Position numbers and translations under genes: made by a program. Below are positions 26,647 through 33,571 of a stretch of DNA of 64,000 nucleotides, one piece after another. The notes beneath the pieces were generated by a model that was not told the DNA's origin, did no database searches, and saw only the letters and a list, made by a program, of their open reading frames with translations. Within the stretch, counting starts at the first letter, position 1. Every line of letters begins with the position of its first letter. This stretch comes from Ancylobacter aquaticus (GTDB lineage: Bacteria > Pseudomonadota > Alphaproteobacteria > Rhizobiales > Xanthobacteraceae), in NCBI RefSeq assembly GCF_004339465.1, contig NZ_SMFY01000003.1, positions 186,001 through 250,000 of the forward strand, given 5' to 3'.

Positions 26647-27351
26647 TCAGGCGCGGCGCTCTTCGGGCCGGGCGGTGGACATGGAGCGAGCCAGAAGCCG
26701 CTCCTTGCCGCGCTCGACATGGTCGAAGCTCGTCTGATAGGCGGTGGCGGCGTCGCGGCGGGCGATCGCCTCGACGATGCGGGCATGCTCTTCGTTGGAA
26801 AGCTCCAGCGTGTTGCCGGTCATCAGATTGCCGGCACGATAGAGCCGCAATTGCTTCACCAGCCCTCGATATTGCGCGGTGAGCACGCCATTGCCGGCCT
26901 GCTCGACGATGAAGTCGTGGAAGGCGAAATTGAGCGGGTAGTAGCGGTCGAAATCATGGGCCCGCGCCGCCTCGGTCATCTCGTCGAGCATGGCGCGCAG
27001 CCGGTCGACCTCGCCGGCCTCGGTGCGGCTGGCGAGAAGCTGCGCGGCGTAGCCGAACAGCGCGGCCCGCACCCCGTACATCTCCACCACCTGCGAGATA
27101 TCGAGGCTGCGGATGAACACGCCGCGATTGGGCAGCAGTTCAACCAGGCCCAGCGCCTCCAGCGAGCGCAACGCCTCGCGCACCGGCCCCCGGCTGACGC
27201 CGAAAGTGGCGGCGAGCTGGTTCTCGTTGATGCGCCCGCCAATGCTGAGCCGGCCGTCGAGGATCATGCTCTCGATCTCGCGCTCCAGCAGCATGGGCAG
27301 CGAGGTGAGGCGCAGGAAGCTGACATCATGGGCGGCGGAGGAGGACGACAT
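26647..27351 (-). CDS. GntR-family transcriptional regulator, FadR/FCD subgroup
   Basis: A 234-residue regulator. The winged HTH spans about residues 15-80 (IESMILDGRLSIGGRINENQLAATFGVSRGPVREALRSLEALGLVELLPNRGVFI), with the canonical VSRGPVREALR recognition element. The C-terminal all-helical FCD ligand domain (about 85-220) contains the metal/effector residues in RAHDFDRYYPLNFAFHDFIVEQAGN and SNEEHARIVEAIARRD. It heads the tctCBA-MmgE-SDR block and is the likely local repressor, responding to the transported acid. The ribosome site is weak, so the exact start is uncertain. Confidence 0.92.
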   Translation of the reverse strand: MSSSSAAHDVSFLRLTSLPMLLEREIESMILDGRLSIGGRINENQLAATFGVSRGPVREALRSLEALGLVELLPNRGVFIRSLDISQVVEMYGVRAALFGYAAQLLASRTEAGEVDRLRAMLDEMTEAARAHDFDRYYPLNFAFHDFIVEQAGNGVLTAQYRGLVKQLRLYRAGNLMTGNTLELSNEEHARIVEAIARRDAATAYQTSFDHVERGKERLLARSMSTARPEERRA

Positions 27352-27370
27352 GGGGAGAGACTACCCGGCG

Positions 27371-27389
27371 ATTGTAAAGTGTCAACAAT
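27371..27389. promoter_or_regulatory. Dyad ATTGT-N9-ACAAT upstream of the GntR-type gene
   Basis: The inverted repeat ATTGT (27371-27375) and ACAAT (27385-27389) lies 20-38 bases upstream of the regulator start. On the minus strand it overlaps a possible -10 element (TACAAT) and a TTGACA sequence. FCD-type GntR proteins bind TnGT/ACnA dyads, so this is a reasonable autoregulatory operator. Not proven. Confidence 0.4.
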
Positions 27390-27441
27390 TTAATGTCGCC
27401 ATCCTTCAATCGACAGGCACCCGCGTTTTGGCGAGGCCGAC

Positions 27442-27472
27442 AAAGAAAAACCCCGGCTCGGAAGAGCCGGGG
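27442..27472 (-). terminator. Rho-independent terminator of the RibA-like gene
   Basis: A 9-bp perfect hairpin (CCCCGGCTC / GAGCCGGGG, loop GGAA) at 27451-27472. On the minus strand it is followed by TTTTTCTTT. It lies 60 bases past the stop of the GTP cyclohydrolase II gene. This is a textbook intrinsic terminator and separates it from the GntR-Tct block. Confidence 0.85.
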
Positions 27473-27532
27473 TCGAGGCGGGCCTTCGAGGCGGAAGGCC
27501 AGGGGAACGCGGGTAAAGTGAGTGGGGAAACT

Positions 27533-28702
27533 TCAGCCGCAGGAGGTCGGCGCGTGATGGTCCAGCGCGTCGAGGTCGAGGAAATGCCCGGCCCGGTCGC
27601 GCTTGGCGGCGAGGTAGCGGATATTGTCGGCCCCGCGCCGGCCATAGAGCCGTTCGACCCCTGTGACGTCGAGCCCCGCCCGGCGTAGGGCGCCGATCTT
27701 CTCGGGGTTGTTGGTCATCAGGATAACCCTGTCATAGCCGAGCTGGCGCAGCATGGCGGCGGCGAAGTCGAAGCGGCGGCCGTCGAGATCGAAGCCGAGC
27801 GTCTCGTCCGCCTCATAGGTGTCGAGCCCGTCGCTCTGCAGGCGATAGGCGCGCATCTTGTTGGCGATGCCGTTGCCCCGGCCTTCCTGGTCGAGATAGA
27901 GCAGCACCCCGCCGCCGGCCTGCGCCATGGAGGCAACCGTGGCGCGCAGCTGGTCGCCGCAGTCGCAGCGCAGCGAGCCGAACAGGTCGCCGGTCAGGCA
28001 GGCCGAATGCAGCCGCACCAGCACCGGGCGCGCCGGATCGGGCGCGCCGACAATCACCGCCACCTGTTCGCGCATGCCCTCGCCGCCGCGAAACACCACG
28101 AATTCGCAGTCGCGGGCGCTGATCAGCGGCACCGGCGCGCGCGAGACAATCTCCACGTGGGTTGCGCGGTCCTCGCCGAAGCCGGCGATCGCCTCGGCCC
28201 GCACGGTCAGCGCCGGCAGGGTCAGCGCCGCCGGGGCGAGCGGGCCCATCAGCACAGCCGGCAGCATCAAGGCGAGGGTAGCGAGCTGCAGCGCCGCCGC
28301 GCCAGCCGGGCCGGGCTCGACCAGCTCTTCGCGCAGCTCCGCCTTGGCCTGTCCATTCATATCCCGTGCGCTCAGCTCCTGGGCGATCAGCGCCTGAACC
28401 CGCTCCGAGCCGAGCGCCGAGGCCGGGATCGCCATTGGCTGGGTATATTCCGGCCGGCCAAGCGCGCGCAGGCGCGCGGGGGTCAGCACCAGCTGCAGTG
28501 CGCCGCCCGCCAGTTCGTTCAATGCCGACAGGCGTTCGGCATCGGCGAATTCGGCGCTGGCGACCAGGAACAGCCGGCCCGCCTGCGCGAGGATGACCGG
28601 GCGCCCGGCGCGCATCTCGGCGATGGCACGTTCCGCCTCGGTCAGGGAGGCGTCGCCGAAGAGGCTTGCAATCGTGCCGGCGGCCATCACGCTGTTGGTC
28701 AT
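27533..28702 (-). CDS. ribA: GTP cyclohydrolase II with degenerate N-terminal RibB-like domain
   Basis: A protein of about 389 residues. The C-terminal half is a complete RibA: VLVRLHSACLTGDLFGSLRCDCGDQL supplies the zinc cysteines (C-x-S-L-R-C-D-C), LLYLDQEGRGNGIANKMRAY the catalytic region, and DRVILMTNNPEKIGAL the GTP-binding end. RibA converts GTP to the 2,5-diamino pyrimidinone 5'-phosphate, formate and PPi. The N-terminal ~170 residues (AIAEMRAGRPVILAQAGRLFLVASAEFAD) look like a decayed DHBP-synthase domain lacking the acidic EDRENEGD motif. That domain is probably inactive. The ATG at 28702 has AGAGGA upstream; an in-frame GTG at 28717 is possible. It is divergent from a RibD-type reductase gene, not embedded in a rib operon. 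Confidence 0.9.
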   Translation of the reverse strand: MTNSVMAAGTIASLFGDASLTEAERAIAEMRAGRPVILAQAGRLFLVASAEFADAERLSALNELAGGALQLVLTPARLRALGRPEYTQPMAIPASALGSERVQALIAQELSARDMNGQAKAELREELVEPGPAGAAALQLATLALMLPAVLMGPLAPAALTLPALTVRAEAIAGFGEDRATHVEIVSRAPVPLISARDCEFVVFRGGEGMREQVAVIVGAPDPARPVLVRLHSACLTGDLFGSLRCDCGDQLRATVASMAQAGGGVLLYLDQEGRGNGIANKMRAYRLQSDGLDTYEADETLGFDLDGRRFDFAAAMLRQLGYDRVILMTNNPEKIGALRRAGLDVTGVERLYGRRGADNIRYLAAKRDRAGHFLDLDALDHHAPTSCG

Positions 28703-28803
28703 TTGAATCCTCTTCACTGCACCGTTTTGGCGTTTCGCACGTAGTAGCTACGGATGTAGGGCGCCAACGGACCAGCAACGCCGGGCGCTCGCGCATCGTT
28801 CAG

Positions 28804-28813
28804 TGTGTACACA
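28804..28813. promoter_or_regulatory. Perfect palindrome TGTGTACACA in the ribA/ribD-like divergent region
   Basis: A perfect 10-base palindrome between the divergent RibA-like and RibD-type reductase genes. It resembles dimeric-regulator half-sites (TGTnnACA). A second palindrome, GTAGCTAC, lies about 60 bases upstream, near 28743-28750. The TGTGTACACA element overlaps the outermost possible GTG start (28803) of the reductase gene, which argues that translation starts further downstream. Confidence 0.4.
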
Positions 28814-28835
28814 GGCAAGCAGCGGGGGGCTGTCG

Positions 28836-29561
28836 TTGAATCGTCGCGAGATACCCATCGATCCCTTGGCCGCGCTCTACGCGCCGATCGCGCGGCCGCG
28901 CACAACGCCTTTCATCGTCGCCCAGCTCGGCCAGTCGCTGGATGGACGGATCGCGACGCCGACAGGAAAATCGCGCGATATCAATGGGCTGTGCGGTCTC
29001 GACCATCTACACCGGCTGCGTTCTCTGGCCGATGTGGTGGTGGTCGGCGTCGGCACGGTGGTGGCCGACGACCCTCGGCTCACCACGCGCCGCGTCCCCG
29101 GCCGCAGCCCGGCGCGGGCAGTCATCGACCGCACCGGCCGCTCGCCGCGCGATGCCAAATGGCTTGAGGCGGATGGCTGTCACAGAATTGTGTTCACCCA
29201 CAACGGCGCAGGCTGGCCGGACGATGTCGACCGCATCGGCCCGGAGAGCGAGCCCGACATCTTCGAGCCGGCAAGGCTCATTGCCGCGCTGGCGGCGCGC
29301 GGCCACCGCACCATTCTCATCGAGGGCGGGGCGTCGACCATTTCCCGCTTCATCGATGCCGGGCTGGTCGATCGCCTGCATGTCTGCGTGGCGCCGATCA
29401 TTCTCGGCTCCGGCCGTCCGGGCCTCGCGCTGCGGCCGATAGACGGGCTGGAGGGCGCGCTGCGCCCGCATGTCGATACCTATCTGCTCGACGACGGCAA
29501 TATTCTTTGCGACTGTGACCTGCGACGAACCGGCGAGGGAGGGACGCATGTCGGCTTCTGA
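28836..29561 (+). CDS. Stand-alone RibD C-terminal-domain reductase
   Basis: A dihydrofolate-reductase-fold protein of about 241 residues matching the RibD_C (pyrimidine reductase) domain. Visible segments are PFIVAQLGQSLDGRIATPTGKSRDINGLCGLDHLHRLRSLADVVVVGVGTVVADDPRLTTR (NADPH and substrate), ARAVIDRTGR, HRTILIEGGASTISRFIDAGLVDRLHVCVAPIILGSG. The N-terminal deaminase domain of bifunctional RibD is absent. Monofunctional reductases act before deamination in the fungal/archaeal riboflavin order, or in other pyrimidine/pterin routes. The start is uncertain: TTG 28836 has GGGGGG upstream, while GTG 28803 sits inside a palindrome. The downstream cytochrome gene overlaps the stop by 14 bases, so they are co-transcribed. 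Confidence 0.85.
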   Translation: MNRREIPIDPLAALYAPIARPRTTPFIVAQLGQSLDGRIATPTGKSRDINGLCGLDHLHRLRSLADVVVVGVGTVVADDPRLTTRRVPGRSPARAVIDRTGRSPRDAKWLEADGCHRIVFTHNGAGWPDDVDRIGPESEPDIFEPARLIAALAARGHRTILIEGGASTISRFIDAGLVDRLHVCVAPIILGSGRPGLALRPIDGLEGALRPHVDTYLLDDGNILCDCDLRRTGEGGTHVGF

Positions 29562-30117
29562 TCGGGACGTGCCGTCCACGCCGGTCCGGTATGGCCCCAC
29601 CGCCCGCGCCCTGCACTGGGTGGTCGCGCTGATCGTGCTCGTCCTCATCCCCCTCGGCCTCTACATGGTGGCGCGCGGCGAGGCGACAGGGTTCGACGCG
29701 CTGACCGGCTCGCTCTACAGCCTGCACAAGTTCATCGGCTTCCTCGCGCTGTGGCTCATCGTGCTGCGGGTGCTGGTCCGCCTGCGGCGAGGCGCGCCGC
29801 CGCCGGAGGCGTCGCTCACCCCGTTGGAGCGCGTGGCCTCGGCCACCGTGCACGCCGCGCTTTATCTGCTGCTGCTCGCCGTGCCGGTGCTGGGCTGGGC
29901 CGGGGTGTCGGCCTATCCGGCGCTGAACGTGTTCGGGCTGTTCGATCTTCCGGCCCTGCTCTCGCCGGATGAAGGGCTCGCCAAGCGGATTCTCGGCCTG
30001 CACGGGTTGCTGGCGCAGATCCTCGGCGTGCTGGCGCTGGCGCATATCGCGGCGGCGCTCTACCACCGCTTCCTCAAGCGCGACGGGGTGATGGCGCGGA
30101 TGTGGCCGCCGTTCTGA
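29548..30117 (+). CDS. Cytochrome b561 family membrane protein
   Basis: A 189-residue four-helix b-type cytochrome. Candidate heme ligands are the His residues in TARALHWVVALIVLV, YSLHKFIGFLALWLIVLRVL, ASATVHAALYLLLLAVPVLGWAG and GLLAQILGVLALAHIAAALYHRF. The ATG at 29548 has GGAGGGA upstream and lies inside the end of the reductase gene. Coupling of a quinol-linked cytochrome to a RibD-type reductase is unusual. It may supply or drain electrons for whatever redox product the neighbouring pterin-like genes make (inference). Confidence 0.88.
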   Translation: MSASDRDVPSTPVRYGPTARALHWVVALIVLVLIPLGLYMVARGEATGFDALTGSLYSLHKFIGFLALWLIVLRVLVRLRRGAPPPEASLTPLERVASATVHAALYLLLLAVPVLGWAGVSAYPALNVFGLFDLPALLSPDEGLAKRILGLHGLLAQILGVLALAHIAAALYHRFLKRDGVMARMWPPF

Positions 30118-30137
30118 GGCGGCGCCACCGGCGCGCG

Positions 30138-30974
30138 TCAGGCATGGCCGAACACGTCGCGATGGCCGATCGTCACCTTCTCCGCCGCCGCCCGTGCGCG
30201 CGCCCACGCGGCGAACTCGGCCTTTCGTGCCGGCTCGATTTCGCCGGCCGCCTGGGCGAAGCCATTCGTCAGCGCGCCGATGAGCGCGGCATGGGCGGGG
30301 CCGAGCACCCATGGGCTGGTGAAGGACCCGTACGTGTAGCCGTGCTGGCGCAGCAACTGCGCGAGGGCCTCGCTTGAGGCCGGCCCGAGCGCCGGCCCAA
30401 ATCCCTTGTCGCCGCGCTGGTGGCGGTTGAAGGCGGCGATCACCCTTCCGTCCAGCGGCTCGGCGGGCTGCCACTCGGCCTCGCCGTCATAGTTCAGCAC
30501 GGCATAGATCGGCAGCTTCCGGGCGACCAGCCGGGCGACGAGACGCTCCAGCCAGTCCTCGGAGACGAGGTCGAACAGCGCGGCCGCCGTCACCAGCTCC
30601 GCCCCGACATCGGTGAAATCGAGGTCGCGGACGGTGAGATCCGCGCGCTCAAAGCTCACCTCGATCACCCGCCCGTCGCGGTGCAGCACAAGGCGCTCGC
30701 CGGCCGGCTCGGCACGTTCCGCCCACGCGGCGAGGTCTTCGCGCGCCCGCTTCAGCAGTGCCGCGTCCCCATCGATCAGGTGCCAATGCTGGCGGGGCGG
30801 CAGGTCGCCGGCGAGGCCGCGCAGATTGGAGCCGGTGCCGCAGCCGAGATCGACGATGGTCAGCGCGTCGCGGCCGGCGAAATGCGCCCGCATCCGGGCC
30901 GCCAGCGTCGGGTTGCGGGAAGCGTGGTCCACTGGCTCGCGCAGGGCCAGCCAGTCGGCAGCAAAACCGCTCAT
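30138..30974 (-). CDS. Class I SAM-dependent methyltransferase
   Basis: A 278-residue Rossmann-fold methyltransferase. Motif I is LTIVDLGCGTGSNLRGLAG near residues 40-58, an acidic post-I residue lies in WHLIDGDAALLKRA, and motif IV/V lie around LVTAAALFDLVSEDWLERLV. The rest includes EWQPAEPLDGRVIAAFNRHQRGDKGFGPALG, which I do not recognise from a characterised family. Start and stop are coupled to the glycosyltransferase (ATGA at 30971-30974), and GGAGAT precedes the ATG. It is the last gene of the dehydrogenase-PTPS-glycosyltransferase-methyltransferase operon and probably methylates that pathway's product. Confidence 0.82.
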   Translation of the reverse strand: MSGFAADWLALREPVDHASRNPTLAARMRAHFAGRDALTIVDLGCGTGSNLRGLAGDLPPRQHWHLIDGDAALLKRAREDLAAWAERAEPAGERLVLHRDGRVIEVSFERADLTVRDLDFTDVGAELVTAAALFDLVSEDWLERLVARLVARKLPIYAVLNYDGEAEWQPAEPLDGRVIAAFNRHQRGDKGFGPALGPASSEALAQLLRQHGYTYGSFTSPWVLGPAHAALIGALTNGFAQAAGEIEPARKAEFAAWARARAAAEKVTIGHRDVFGHA

Positions 30975-32017
30975 CGGGGCATCTCCTTCAGGGCGGCCAG
31001 AAGCACCGCCGCGGTCTGCATCCATGTCGGCAGGGATTGACCATGGTGCCACGCCGCCTGCGCCAGAACGGCGCGGCGGTCGGGTTCATCGAAAAGCAGG
31101 CGGAGCGCCTCGGCGAGGCTCGCCACATCGCCGGGCTCCGCCAGCAGCGAGGCTTCCGCCGGCACGGTGTCGGGGATGGCGCCGGCGCGGGTGGCGACGA
31201 TCGGCAGTCCATGCGCGAGTGCTTCGGTCAGCCCCATCCCATAGCCCTCGAACAGCGAGGCGGTGACGAAAAGGTCGGCGGCGTCGAATTCGCCGGCCAG
31301 CCGCTCGGGCGAGAGCGCGCCGGTAAGGCGGACGCGCGCGCCCAGCCCATGCGTCGCGATGCGCGCCGCGACCCGGGCGGTCTCGTCGGGGTCGCGATCG
31401 GTGGCGCCGACAATGTGGCAGGTCCAGTCGTGCGCGTTCAAGCCCGCGAGCGCCTCGACCAGCACGCCATGGGCCTTGCGCGGGATCACCGCGCCCACCG
31501 CCAGCAGCCGCAGCGGCCGGCCGGTGCCGGAAGCGCGGAGGCCGGGGTCGGTGCCGGGCACGGCGACGCTCAGCCGTTCGGCGGGCACGCCATATTCCCG
31601 CGCGAGGCATCGGGCGGTGGAAGGGCTGGTGGCGATCACCGCCGACACTTGCGCCAGCGCCGCCCTTTCGCTGGCGAAAAGCTCCGCCCGCTGGCCCTCG
31701 TTCAGCCCGCTCTCCAGCGCCAGCGGGTGATGCACCAGCGCCGCCAGCGGCCGCTCCACCCCCCGCAGCAGCGGCGCCGGCAGCGCGCCGAGCGCGAGGC
31801 CGTCGATCAGCACGGGCTGGCCGGGCGGCAGCGCGCGCAGGATCTCCGCGCTGCGCTCCAGCTCCGTCGGGGAGGGGAAGGGGAAGCCGCCCGGCAGGGC
31901 GACATGGGTCAACGCACCGCCGGCGCGGGGTGCCTCTGCCATCACCCGGCGGTCATAGGCATAGCCGCCCGTGGGAAGGGAGATATCGCCGGGAATGGCG
32001 AAGGCGAAGGCGCTCAC
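30971..32017 (-). CDS. GT4-family glycosyltransferase
   Basis: A 348-residue GT-B-fold glycosyltransferase. The N-terminal part starts GDISLPTGGYAYDRR with a glycine-rich acceptor loop. The C-terminal half contains LLAVGAVIPRKAHGVLVEAL, a variant of the usual GR-x-x-x-x-K motif, and the E-x7-E region ASLFEGYGMGLTEALAHGLPIVATRAGAIPDTVP. The start is GTG with GAGGA upstream, 10 bases after the PTPS-like gene. In this operon it may glycosylate the pterin- or flavin-like product, by analogy to pterin glucosyltransferases of cyanobacteria, but sugar and acceptor are not readable. Confidence 0.87.
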   Translation of the reverse strand: MSAFAFAIPGDISLPTGGYAYDRRVMAEAPRAGGALTHVALPGGFPFPSPTELERSAEILRALPPGQPVLIDGLALGALPAPLLRGVERPLAALVHHPLALESGLNEGQRAELFASERAALAQVSAVIATSPSTARCLAREYGVPAERLSVAVPGTDPGLRASGTGRPLRLLAVGAVIPRKAHGVLVEALAGLNAHDWTCHIVGATDRDPDETARVAARIATHGLGARVRLTGALSPERLAGEFDAADLFVTASLFEGYGMGLTEALAHGLPIVATRAGAIPDTVPAEASLLAEPGDVASLAEALRLLFDEPDRRAVLAQAAWHHGQSLPTWMQTAAVLLAALKEMPR

Positions 32018-32027
32018 GCGGCCATCC

Positions 32028-32441
32028 TCAGCCGAGACCGGCTTCGTAGCTGGCGCGGGCGAGGTCGGTCTCGTGCAGGGTGACGCGGATCTTCGCCAGC
32101 CCCCGCCCTTCCTCGCCCAGCGCCCCGGCGCCGGCAGCGGTGGCCATCGCGTCGAAAATATGCCGGGCGAGAAATTCCGTGGTGGTGAGCTTTCCGGCGA
32201 ATTCCGGCAGCGTGTCGAGGTTCTGGTAGGCGAGGGGCGCCAGCGTCTTCTTCAGCACGTCGAGCGCGGCGCCGATGTCGACCACCACGTTCTGCGCCGT
32301 CAGCGCCGCGCGGAAGAACGCGACATCGACCACGAAGGTGGCGCCGTGCAGGCCCTGCGCCGGGCCGAAGAACGGGTCGGGCAGCGAATGGGCGATCATG
32401 ATGCGATCGCGGACTTCGACACAGTACATGGCATCCCTCAT
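32028..32441 (-). CDS. 6-pyruvoyltetrahydropterin synthase / QueD-like protein
   Basis: A 137-residue PTPS/QueD (T-fold) family protein. Recognisable are RIMIAHSLPDPFFGPAQGLHGATFVVDV, where the His residues before and in LHGATF correspond to the zinc-binding H...H-x-H set, VVVDIGAALDVLKKTLAPLAYQNLDTLPEF (the D-x-x-x-L and LD-x-x pattern with the catalytic-acid region), and the late ETDLARASYE. The classical C-x3-H-x-H at the active site is altered: no Cys is seen at the catalytic position, so it may not be a true PTPS or CPH4 synthase. The ATG overlaps the stop of the dehydrogenase (ATGA), fixing the start. No other queuosine genes are present. Confidence 0.85.
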   Translation of the reverse strand: MRDAMYCVEVRDRIMIAHSLPDPFFGPAQGLHGATFVVDVAFFRAALTAQNVVVDIGAALDVLKKTLAPLAYQNLDTLPEFAGKLTTTEFLARHIFDAMATAAGAGALGEEGRGLAKIRVTLHETDLARASYEAGLG

Positions 32442-33421
32442 CGGTAATCGAGCAGGATCGCCAGCGCGTCCTCCCCTTCGGTCAGCAGTGCCGGCAGCCT
32501 CGCCGGCGCCTCGCCGAACGGCACGATATGCGTGACCAGACGGTCGAGCCGTACATCGTCCAGCAAAGCGAGGGCCTTGGCGAGCCGGCGCGCATGCGGC
32601 CAGCGTGGCCGACGCGATGCGGATACGGAACCCACCTGCGAGCCGATCAGTTGCAGCCGCCGGCTGTGAAAACTCTCCCCCAGCGGCACGGAGGGCGCTC
32701 GCCCGCCATACCAACTCACCTCGACCACTTTCGCCTCGAACGCCGCCGCCGCCAGCGCCGTGGCCAGCCCGGCGGCGCTGGCGCTGGTGTGGAACACGAT
32801 GTCGGCATCATCGGTGATCTCGGCCGGCAGCGCAAAGGCGGCGCCGAAGCTGCGCGCCAGTTCCGCCCGCTTCGGGTTTACGTCGACCAGCGTCACCTCG
32901 GCACCGGGAAGCCGGGCGGCGAGCGCGGTCAGCAAGAGGCCGATCACTCCGCCTCCCACGATGGTGATGCGGTCTCCCGGCCCGGCGCCGGAATCCCACA
33001 GCGCGTTGAGCGCGGTTTCCATGTTCGCCGCCAGCGTGGCGCGCTCGGGGGGCAGCGCGTCCGGCACCGGCATCGCCGCCGCCACCGGCAGGCGATAGAG
33101 ATCCTGATGCGGATGCAGCGCGAAGACCGTGCGGCCGAGCCATTCCGCCGGCCCGGCCTCGACCACGCCGACGCTCTGATAGCCATACTGGACGGGAAAC
33201 GGAAAATCGCCGTTCTGGAACGGCGCGCGCATGCGCTGGTGCTCGCTGTGCGGCACCGCGCCTTCCAGCACGAGGCGTTCCGTGCCCCGGCTAACCGCCG
33301 AGGCGAGGGCGCGCACGGTCAGCATGTCGTCGCCGCTCCGGTCGAGCGGGGCACGGCGCAGTTCGTAGCCTCCCGGCGTCACGCACCAGAGCTGCGTACA
33401 TGTGTCCGATGCTTCAATCAT
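32438..33421 (-). CDS. Medium-chain (zinc-type) dehydrogenase/reductase
   Basis: A 327-residue MDR-family oxidoreductase, first gene of the four-gene operon. The N-terminal half contains ALASAVSRGTERLVLEGAVP and FPVQYGYQSVGVVEAG; the cofactor motif is RITIVGGGVIGLLLTALAARLPGAEVTLVDVNPKRAELARSFGA near residues 160-205. The structural zinc lobe is missing and catalytic zinc ligands are not obvious. It resembles the BchC-like/alcohol dehydrogenase-like subset often labelled zinc-binding. The ATG at 33421 is preceded by a weak G-rich stretch; an in-frame ATG at 33445 is an alternative. Its stop overlaps the PTPS-like start. Confidence 0.83.
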   Translation of the reverse strand: MIEASDTCTQLWCVTPGGYELRRAPLDRSGDDMLTVRALASAVSRGTERLVLEGAVPHSEHQRMRAPFQNGDFPFPVQYGYQSVGVVEAGPAEWLGRTVFALHPHQDLYRLPVAAAMPVPDALPPERATLAANMETALNALWDSGAGPGDRITIVGGGVIGLLLTALAARLPGAEVTLVDVNPKRAELARSFGAAFALPAEITDDADIVFHTSASAAGLATALAAAAFEAKVVEVSWYGGRAPSVPLGESFHSRRLQLIGSQVGSVSASRRPRWPHARRLAKALALLDDVRLDRLVTHIVPFGEAPARLPALLTEGEDALAILLDYR

Positions 33422-33571
33422 TGTGGATGCTACCCCCTGCCACATTCGCGTGCATAACAGCATCACGGTCGGGTTAGATCCCCAAAACCGCGTGAACCGC
33501 CGGCGTTGCGCTGCGTACAAGCTCAGCGAGGTGCCGCAGGGGTAGTTCGCTTGCGTCGAGCCGAGGACTGC

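Noticed and set aside
27533-28200. Bifunctional RibBA with active DHBP synthase
   Set aside because: The N-terminal domain lacks the acidic catalytic motif of RibB, so only GTP cyclohydrolase II activity is claimed.
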